Positions 53,921 through 61,600 of a DNA stretch of 64,000 nucleotides are shown piece after piece. Both the position numbers and the translations under genes were made by a program. A model generated the notes under the pieces. It did not search any database. It was given only the letters and a program-made list of their open reading frames with translations, and was not told the DNA's origin. Numbering within the stretch: position 1 is the stretch's first letter; each line of letters opens with the position of its first letter. The DNA is from Clostridium sp. UBA4548 (GTDB lineage: Bacteria; Bacillota; Clostridia; Clostridiales; Clostridiaceae), in NCBI RefSeq assembly GCF_002387895.1, contig NZ_DGLI01000006.1, forward strand, positions 1 through 64,000, written 5' to 3'.

Positions 53921-54781
53921 ATGTTGGAACTTAAAAGGTTATTTAAGAAGAATGTATACATTGAAGTGAAAAATAATCCACAAGGTGAAGAAAATAAGCC
54001 CACAATTCCAGATGGATTGTGGGTAAAATGTGAAGGCTGTGGAAAGATTCTTTATAAAAATGATTTGGAAGAAAATCAAAAGGTATGTAATCTTTGTAAC
54101 TATCATTTTAGATTAACAGCAAGAGAAAGAATTGAACAAATCATTGATAGTGGAACTTTTATAGAACTTAACAAAGAACTTATTAGCTCAAATCCACTAG
54201 ATTTTAACGGGTATGAAGAAAAGTTAGAAAAACTGAAAAAGTCTACAGAGCTTGAGGAAGCTGTAGTTACAGGTTATGGTAAAATAAATAATAATAATAC
54301 TGTAATAGCTGTGATGGATAGTAGATTTTTAATGGGAAGTATGGGTAGTGTAGTAGGTGAAAAAATCACTAGAGCAGTAGAATTTGCTACAGAAAAAGAG
54401 CTCCCAATAGTTATTTTTACATGCTCAGGAGGAGCTAGAATGCAAGAAGGAATATTTTCTTTAATGCAAATGGCAAAAACCTCAAGTGCTATATCAATTC
54501 ATAATAAGAAAGGACTTCTTTATATTACTGTGATTACGGATCCAACTACAGGAGGAGTTACTGCAAGCTTTGCTATGTTAGGGGATATAATATTATCTGA
54601 GCCTAATGCATTAATTGGCTTTGCAGGTAGAAGAGTAATAGAACAAACTATTAAAGAGAGTCTTCCCGCTGATTTTCAAAAGGCAGAGTTCCTTCAAAAG
54701 AAGGGTTTTGTAGATAGAATAGTAAAGAGAAATGAACTTAAGGAAACCTTAGGAAAATTACTAAGGCTTCATAGAAGTTAA
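53921..54781 (+). CDS. accD: Acetyl-CoA carboxylase carboxyltransferase beta subunit
   Basis: AccD, with AccA, transfers the carboxyl group to acetyl-CoA. The 286-residue protein has an N-terminal four-Cys zinc ribbon (VKCEGCG, then VCNLCNYHF) and the crotonase-like core with MGSMGSVVGEKI and FTCSGGARMQEG. GAGAGGT precedes ATG. accA follows closely. Confidence 0.96.
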   Translation: MLELKRLFKKNVYIEVKNNPQGEENKPTIPDGLWVKCEGCGKILYKNDLEENQKVCNLCNYHFRLTARERIEQIIDSGTFIELNKELISSNPLDFNGYEEKLEKLKKSTELEEAVVTGYGKINNNNTVIAVMDSRFLMGSMGSVVGEKITRAVEFATEKELPIVIFTCSGGARMQEGIFSLMQMAKTSSAISIHNKKGLLYITVITDPTTGGVTASFAMLGDIILSEPNALIGFAGRRVIEQTIKESLPADFQKAEFLQKKGFVDRIVKRNELKETLGKLLRLHRS

Positions 54782-54809
54782 TATAGCATTTGCTATAGGA
54801 GTGGTGAAT

Positions 54810-55637
54810 ATGGAAAACAACATAAAAATAAAGCTTACAGCTTGGGATAAGGTGAATATTGCAAGAGCAATTTCTAGACCAACCGCCCTAGATTATATAG
54901 AAAAAGTATTTGATAGTTTCATAGAATTAAAAGGTGACAGAAACTATGGAGATGACGCTGCCATAGTAGGTGGAATTGGAGAATTCAAAGGAATACCTGT
55001 AACAATTATTGGTATCCAAAAGGGAAATAATACAAAAGAGAATATTGCTAGGAACTTTGGAATGCCTAAAGCAGAAGGATACAGAAAAGCTTTAAGGCTA
55101 ATGAAACAAGCAGAAAAGTTTAAAAGACCAGTGATCACTTTTATAGATACACCGGGTGCATTTTGTGGAGTTGAAGGAGAAGAAAGAGGTGTAGGGGAAG
55201 CTATTGCTAAAAACTTAATGGAGATGAGTATCTTAAGGTGTCCAATTATTTCTATAGTTATTGGTGAAGGTGGAAGCGGTGGAGCCTTAGCCCTTGCTGT
55301 GGCGGATGAAGTATGGATGCTGGAGCACTCTATTTATTCAATTCTTTCTCCAGAAGGGTTTGCAAGTATTCTTTATAAGGATGCCACTAAGGCAAGAGAA
55401 GCGGCAGAAAAGATGAAGATAACATCAAAGGATTTATTAAACTTTGAGATAATAGATAGAGTGATTAAAGAACCTTTAGGCGGGGCACAAGCAGATTTAG
55501 AAAAGGCTTCGAAGGCTATTAGTAAAAACTTACATGAATCCCTAATAAGGCTAAATAGTGAACCTATAGATTCCTTACTTACTAAACGCTATTATAAATT
55601 TAGAAAAATAGGAGAATTTATAGAGGATAAGATCTAA
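54810..55637 (+). CDS. accA: Acetyl-CoA carboxylase carboxyltransferase alpha subunit
   Basis: This partner of AccD has 275 residues with AWDKVNIARAISRPTALDYI at the N terminus, IDTPGAFCGVEGEERG and IGEGGSGGALALAVAD, both family signatures. ATG 54810 lies 8 bases after AGGAG; GTG 54801 overlaps that site and was not used. It is the last gene of the fab/acc cluster, followed by a terminator. Confidence 0.96.
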   Translation: MENNIKIKLTAWDKVNIARAISRPTALDYIEKVFDSFIELKGDRNYGDDAAIVGGIGEFKGIPVTIIGIQKGNNTKENIARNFGMPKAEGYRKALRLMKQAEKFKRPVITFIDTPGAFCGVEGEERGVGEAIAKNLMEMSILRCPIISIVIGEGGSGGALALAVADEVWMLEHSIYSILSPEGFASILYKDATKAREAAEKMKITSKDLLNFEIIDRVIKEPLGGAQADLEKASKAISKNLHESLIRLNSEPIDSLLTKRYYKFRKIGEFIEDKI

Positions 55638-55677
55638 CAATATGAACTTATTTATTATTTGATCCTAAGATAAAAAG

Positions 55678-55718
55678 AAAACTTTGTGGAATTAAAATTC
55701 TTCAAGGTTTTTTATTTT
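55678..55718 (+). terminator. Terminator of the fab/acc cluster
   Basis: Imperfect 16-bp inverted repeat (AAAACTTTGTGGAATT / AATTCTTCAAGGTTTT) running into a T run. Confidence 0.75.
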
Positions 55719-55906
55719 CTTTTGGGTTAATTTAGTGATGGGTAATGAGTAGGCGTAAAATATAAATATTTTCTGAAAAATAATTAATTATTACAAGTTA
55801 AATTTTACTTAATATGGAATTCATGATAAAATAAGAGAAAATAAAATTAAAAATAATCATATTTAAATATAAGATAATTATGTCGAGTTTGAGGAGATGA
55901 ATTAAT

Positions 55907-56782
55907 ATGAATAAAAATATAGTTTTAGTGGTGGATTCAGCTTCCGCCTTACCATTAGAATTTATAGAACAAGAAAATATTATAGGAGCGCCTATAATAT
56001 GTCACTTTAAAGGAAAAGATGTAGAAGATGATTTTGGAAAAACTTTAAATATAAAAGAGTTTTATGAGGGGTTAAGGGAAGGAGAAATGCCTACCACTTC
56101 TCAAATTAATGTGTTTAGATTTGAGGAAATTTTTAGGCCATTAGTAGAAGAAAATAAATCGGTTATTTATATAGGACTTTCTTCTGGACTTACAGGAACT
56201 GTTGATAGTGCAAGAAGGGCAGCACTTAATATAAAAGAAGAATTTCCACAAGCAGATATTAACGTTATTGACTCCCTATGTGCAAGTTTAGGTCTTGGTT
56301 TATTGTGTTATTTAGCTTACGAAAAAATCAAAAAAGGAAAATCAAAGGAAGAAATTATAAGTTTTGCTGAAAATACTAAGATGAAAGTTAATCACTATTT
56401 TACAGTTGACGATTTAAATCACTTGAAAAGAGGAGGAAGAATTTCCTCCTCTGCAGCAGCAGTAGGTACTTTATTAAATGTAAAGCCTGTACTTCATATG
56501 GATAAGCAAGGAAAACTTGCGCCATTGATGAAGGTAAGAGGTCGTAAGAAGGCAATTGCAACTCTAGCGGAAAAGTTTATTGAAAGAACAGATAAGAAGG
56601 AAATGCAAACTATTAGTATAGTACATGGAGATTGCCTAGAAGATGCACTTCATCTTGAACAGTTATGTAGGGAAAATGGCAATGTGGAAAAGTGCTTAAT
56701 AAATTTTGAAGGACCAACGGTTGCAAGTCATACAGGAGCAGGGTTAGTGTCTTTATATTTTATTGCTAAGGAAAGAGAATAA
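55907..56782 (+). CDS. DegV family fatty-acid-binding protein
   Basis: The 291-residue DegV (FakB-like) protein binds a single fatty acid. In staphylococci FakB presents it to the kinase FakA for phosphorylation. Motifs seen are VVDSASALP, TTSQINVFRFEEIF, YIGLSSGLTGT and NHYFTVDDLNHLKRGGRIS. GAGGAG precedes ATG. No fakA-like gene is adjacent, but the position just after the fab/acc cluster fits lipid metabolism. Confidence 0.92.
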   Translation: MNKNIVLVVDSASALPLEFIEQENIIGAPIICHFKGKDVEDDFGKTLNIKEFYEGLREGEMPTTSQINVFRFEEIFRPLVEENKSVIYIGLSSGLTGTVDSARRAALNIKEEFPQADINVIDSLCASLGLGLLCYLAYEKIKKGKSKEEIISFAENTKMKVNHYFTVDDLNHLKRGGRISSSAAAVGTLLNVKPVLHMDKQGKLAPLMKVRGRKKAIATLAEKFIERTDKKEMQTISIVHGDCLEDALHLEQLCRENGNVEKCLINFEGPTVASHTGAGLVSLYFIAKERE

Positions 56783-56911
56783 AATATAAAAAAACAACAA
56801 AAAATGCTATCAAATATAATAAATATGCATATATAGTTAGTAAACTAATTATTTTTTAGGTTTTATAGGTAAGTTTTTATAAGTAATTATATTTAAGGTA
56901 GGAGGGGAATT

Positions 56912-57565
56912 ATGAAAAGAAAAAAACTTTTAACGCGGATAAAAGATGCCATAATTACACCTCTACTTAATGATGAAATAATCAATAGGCAAATTACTGT
57001 ATATAATCGAAGTGCAGCTAAGGCTTATGCAGAGGCCTATGCAGAATCCCCTAACATTAAGGAATATCCTCTTTTTAAGGAGGATGATTGCACCAATTTT
57101 ATATCCCAAGTACTAAAAGCTGGGGGAATGATAATGAAGGGGCGGGATTATACAAATTTTAACCATTGGTTTTGCTATACAAAGGATGCAAAAAATTTGA
57201 ACAAAATCTCCTTAACTTGGAGAAGTGCTAGGTACTTTAGAAAATACTGGGGAAATGAAAATGGAGTTGGAAGAAATGCAGCAAGAGAATACAGGGAATT
57301 AATTGTGCTAGATGCACTTATAAATTTTCAGGATTTATATGACTATTTAGAAATAGGTGATGTAATTCAGTATGGAGATCCTAAAAAAAACAACCTTCCT
57401 TATCATTCTCAAGTGATACATGCAAAAGAATATAATGTAGCTCTTAACAGATATGATTTATTTGTAGCTCAGCATACTGCAAATAGGAAAAATGTATCTT
57501 TATATGAATACTTAAAGTTGTTACAAAATAAAGCTAATAGATATATCTATATATATCACTTCTAA
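56912..57565 (+). CDS. Putative amidase domain protein (Amidase_6)
   Basis: The 217-residue protein matches the Amidase_6 family (PF12671): YNRSAAKAYAEAYAES, the likely catalytic Cys in DDCTNFISQVLKAGG, NFNHWFCY, and His in YHSQVIHAKEY. The fold is NlpC/P60-like, and substrates are probably peptidoglycan or peptide amides. It has a basic N terminus but no convincing signal peptide, so it may act in the cytoplasm or forespore. AGGAGGGG precedes ATG, and a terminator follows. Confidence 0.85.
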   Translation: MKRKKLLTRIKDAIITPLLNDEIINRQITVYNRSAAKAYAEAYAESPNIKEYPLFKEDDCTNFISQVLKAGGMIMKGRDYTNFNHWFCYTKDAKNLNKISLTWRSARYFRKYWGNENGVGRNAAREYRELIVLDALINFQDLYDYLEIGDVIQYGDPKKNNLPYHSQVIHAKEYNVALNRYDLFVAQHTANRKNVSLYEYLKLLQNKANRYIYIYHF

Positions 57566-57608
57566 AATATAAGATGGGGTAAATACTCCATCTTATATTT
57601 TTGTTTTT
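57564..57608 (+). terminator. Terminator of amidase gene
   Basis: Perfect 14-bp stem AAAATATAAGATGG / CCATCTTATATTTT with a 10-base loop and T run. Confidence 0.88.
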
Positions 57609-57723
57609 TCCAATATTTTATACTATAATGAAAATGAAGAAATTTTTAATATTACCTAAAGCTATGAAGAATACTATATCACAAGTAATAATATGTAACA
57701 GAATCAGTATTGGAGGAATTAAT

Positions 57724-58590
57724 ATGGATAAGATAAATAGAAACGATATATGTTGGTGTGGAAGTGGCAAGAAATATAAAAAGTGTCATATGGAACAAGA
57801 CGAGTTTATAACAAAATTAGAAGCTAAAGTGGGATACCAAATCCCAAGAGAAAGCATAAAAACAGAGGAGGATATAGAGGGAATAAGGAAAAGCTGCAAA
57901 TTAACCCACGAGGTACTGGATATGGTGGGAGATCGAATTAAGGCTGGAATAACTACTGAGGACATTAATAAGTGGGTTCATGAGTATACTGTAGAGCATG
58001 GAGCATATCCAGCACCATTAGGATACCATGGTTTTCCTAAGAGCACCTGTGTATCAATAAATGAGGTGGTTTGTCATGGAATTCCTAGTGAGGATAGGGT
58101 TATAAAAGATGGAGACATTGTGAATGTAGATGTAACTTGTATCTTAAATGGGTACTATGGTGACGCTAATAGAACTTACATAATAGGAAATGCAACAAAA
58201 GAAGCAGAAAACCTAGTTAAAGTAGCTAAAGAATGTTTAGACTTAGGAATAAAACAAGTTAAACCATACAATACCTTAGGTGATGTTGGTTATGCTATTC
58301 AAACTCATGCTGAAAGTCATGGATATTCTGTAGTATATGATTACGGTGGACATGGAATTGGAAATGAGTTTCATGAAGAGCCTTTTGTACCACACCTAGG
58401 CAAAAAGGGTGAAGGAATGATATTACTTCCAAATATGATTTTCACTATAGAGCCAATGATTAATATGGGAAGACCTGAAACTACCGTGCTAGAAGATGAT
58501 TGGACTGCAGTTACTGAAGACGGGTCTTTATCTGCTCAATGGGAGCATACTATAAGAGTAACAGAAGATGGGTATGAAATTCTCACATAG
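57724..58590 (+). CDS. map: Methionine aminopeptidase with SEC-C zinc motif
   Basis: Type I methionine aminopeptidase removes the initiator Met. This 288-residue variant has an N-terminal SEC-C zinc motif (CWCGSGKKYKKCH, near residues 10-22) that probably binds ribosome or RNA, then the pita-bread fold with metal ligands in VNVDVTCILNGYYGDANRTY, GHGIGNEFHEEP, FTIEPMI and QWEHTI. ATG 57724 follows TTGGAGGA; the frame is open from 57601, but those 41 codons lie over the upstream terminator. SEC-C forms are common in clostridia beside a shorter Map. Confidence 0.95.
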   Translation: MDKINRNDICWCGSGKKYKKCHMEQDEFITKLEAKVGYQIPRESIKTEEDIEGIRKSCKLTHEVLDMVGDRIKAGITTEDINKWVHEYTVEHGAYPAPLGYHGFPKSTCVSINEVVCHGIPSEDRVIKDGDIVNVDVTCILNGYYGDANRTYIIGNATKEAENLVKVAKECLDLGIKQVKPYNTLGDVGYAIQTHAESHGYSVVYDYGGHGIGNEFHEEPFVPHLGKKGEGMILLPNMIFTIEPMINMGRPETTVLEDDWTAVTEDGSLSAQWEHTIRVTEDGYEILT

Positions 58591-58690
58591 ATAAAAGGTA
58601 AATAATAGAAAAAATGGTAATTTAATTTGTTTTTTTACAAAGCTGTGTTACAATATTCTTAAGGTATTATATGGGAAGGGTTGAGATAAA

Positions 58691-61600
58691 GTGGATATTA
58701 TCAATAATAGATACAGAGTTGTAAATAATTTGAAACAAAATAGATTATGCTCAGTTTATGAAGCTATAGATATTCAAAAAGGCTTTAGCACTGTAAAACT
58801 TTATATTCTCAATTCTAAACATGTACCTAAGGAATTCATTGATTTTTGCACTGTAAATTTTGAAAGCTTAGGAAGTTTAAATAATCCATATATGATAGAG
58901 GTTCTTGAGTTTGGCATAGTAAAACAAATAGATAATAAAAAGTCTTATTATAGAACTTATTATTATACTACTGAATTTATAGAAGAAAGCGAGAAGCTAC
59001 TAAATAGCACTCATATAATAAAAGATATAAACCTGCTATATTATTTTATTAATATATGTAAGGCTACAAATTACTTTTGGATATCAGGAGAGCCATACAA
59101 TGAACTTAATATTGATAATATATATATTAAAAATAAAGATTTTAATATTAAGTTAAAGGATATTATAACCACAGAACTAGAGAAAAGCCAATTTAGTTCA
59201 GAAGTAGAACTAATCAACTTATTCAATGCACCAGAATATATAAGGGGTGAAAGCTTAAGTCTTTCAGCCCAAATATATTCTTTAGGTGTAATTCTTATAG
59301 TGTTAGCTTTAAAAAGTAAGGGATTATATAAGGATAATAGACAGATAATTGAGATTATTAGCAACTTTCAGAGTTGTAGTTGCAATGAATACAAAGAAGT
59401 ATTTACAAAAAAGCTTTATACAATAATACTAAAAATGATAGATTTTCAACCAGAAAACAGATATAAAAATATAGAAGAAATTATATTTAGCATAAACAGT
59501 ATTTATGGAACAAATTATAAGGTATATGATAAAAATGAATTAGAAAAATTAAATTTTGATATAAGAATTATTGGAAGAGAGGAAGAGATTTCTTCAATTT
59601 TATCCATTAAGGATTCTATATTTAAATATGATTCATCGAAAAAAGTTACTACAGTACATGGGGAAGTAGGTATTGGAAAGACAAGATTACTAAAACATAT
59701 ACAATATATACTATCCTTAAAAGAAGACTATGTATTGAGTTCTTTTGATAATGTGAAAATTAATAATCAGTATTCTAATAAACCTCTTGTGGATATATTA
59801 AAACAAATGGTTCCTTTGGCTAATAAGGAACTAATAAATAAGTATGCTCAAGAGTTGGTAAAGTTTTTACCAGAGATTGCAGATAAGAAAAATGTAGTAA
59901 CTGTTAATCCATTAAAGGGAAATAAGGAGAAATATAAAATTATCAGCAAGATTGCTTCTTTTATAGGAGAGTTTTTTGCTGACAAGCAGGGCATTATTAT
60001 AATAGATGATGTAGATAAAGCAGATGAATTTACCATAGACTTTTTCCTATATGTGATTAGTAAATATAATAAAGTTTCAAAAATTATGATTTTACTATCA
60101 TATAGAGATGGTGAATGTTTAGAGAATAAAAAGTTTATAGAATTTTTGCAAAAGGTTAGGGACAATGTTAAACTTGAATTTTTACTTAAGCCCTTAAGCA
60201 GTGATCAAATAGGACTTATGTTGAAACAAGTTTTAAATACAGGAGAAATTTCAACTAAGTTTCCAGAAGATATATATAGTCATACTAAGGGAAATCCACT
60301 ATTCATAGAAGAAACCATAAAAGATATATTTGCCAGAAAAATGATTTATATAAAGGAAGATCAGGGAAAATGGTATAGAGTAGATGATGACAACTTTTTT
60401 CTTCCTCAAAATATGTACGAAGCTTATAAGAATCAGGTGGACAAGCTAGATTTTGTATCTTGGGAAATCCTTTCTACTATTGCTATATTTGAGAACCCGG
60501 CTTCTATAGAAGTTATGAGGGAATTTATTAGTGAAGATGTTCAAAAAATCTCAGCCATAATTGATAATCTTATAATAAAGGGATTGTTATGCAGAAAAAT
60601 TGAAGATAGAGGCTTTGTTTATGATTTCTATAATAGATTTTTAAAAGCTTATATTTATGAAACTATAGAGAAAGAAGAGAAAAAGAAAAAGCATAGACTA
60701 GCATCAGAAATACTAGGTAAGTATTATGAGGAAAATAATAATGGCTTTATTAGTGAACTTATTTATCATTTAGAAAAATCAGAACAACACAACAAGCTCT
60801 TATATTACTATATGGAAAATGCGGAAATAATGATAACTCTAAAAAATAGAGAAGAGGCTATAAGAAACCTTTCTAAAGCTGCAAGGTTGTTGGAGGAAGA
60901 GAACTTAATCTATGAAGGCCATTGTAGCACAAATAAGTTGAACTTATTATTAAAAATTGGAGATCTTTATTTAGAGGATGGTAATAGAAATGAAGCTTTA
61001 AAGTACTATGGTAAAGGAGAAAAAATTGCTGGAGAGTATAAACTTTTAAAACAACAAATAGATATAATTTTTAGAATTCTAGATATTATTATTTCTACCA
61101 GCAATAAAGATAGAGTTAACTCCTATATAGAAAAAGCGAGATATTTATTAGAGCACATTGATTATAAAGAGGGTCAGTTAAGCTATCTAAAGATTCTTTG
61201 TCAAAGATATTTTTCAGAGCAAAGTTATGATGATGTTTATAAAGCTTGTATGGAGGGAATATCCCTTTGCGATGAAGAACATTTAAATCATAAGGTGATA
61301 TTTAATACTTTTCTATGTAACTTACTTATAGTTAATAGTGAAACTCATGAAGCACTAAAGAGCATCAAGCGCTGCTTACAGCAATGCTATGACACTAATT
61401 ACACAAATGGGATAGTTAGATGCGTGAACAATTTAGGGGTAATTTATAGTGATTACCTCCAAGACAATCAACAGGCACTTACTTACTTCAAGCAAGTATA
61501 TGAATTAAGTAGGGAAGACAATGATATCTATAATGAAATAATAGCTTTAAGCAATATAGGGTTTACTCACTATATGTTACAACAATATAATACTGCTTAT

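Noticed and set aside
59071..60165. Two minus-strand frames (59071-59364 and 59848-60165)
   Set aside because: Both are antisense to the continuous giant signalling gene, whose frame was followed through this region.
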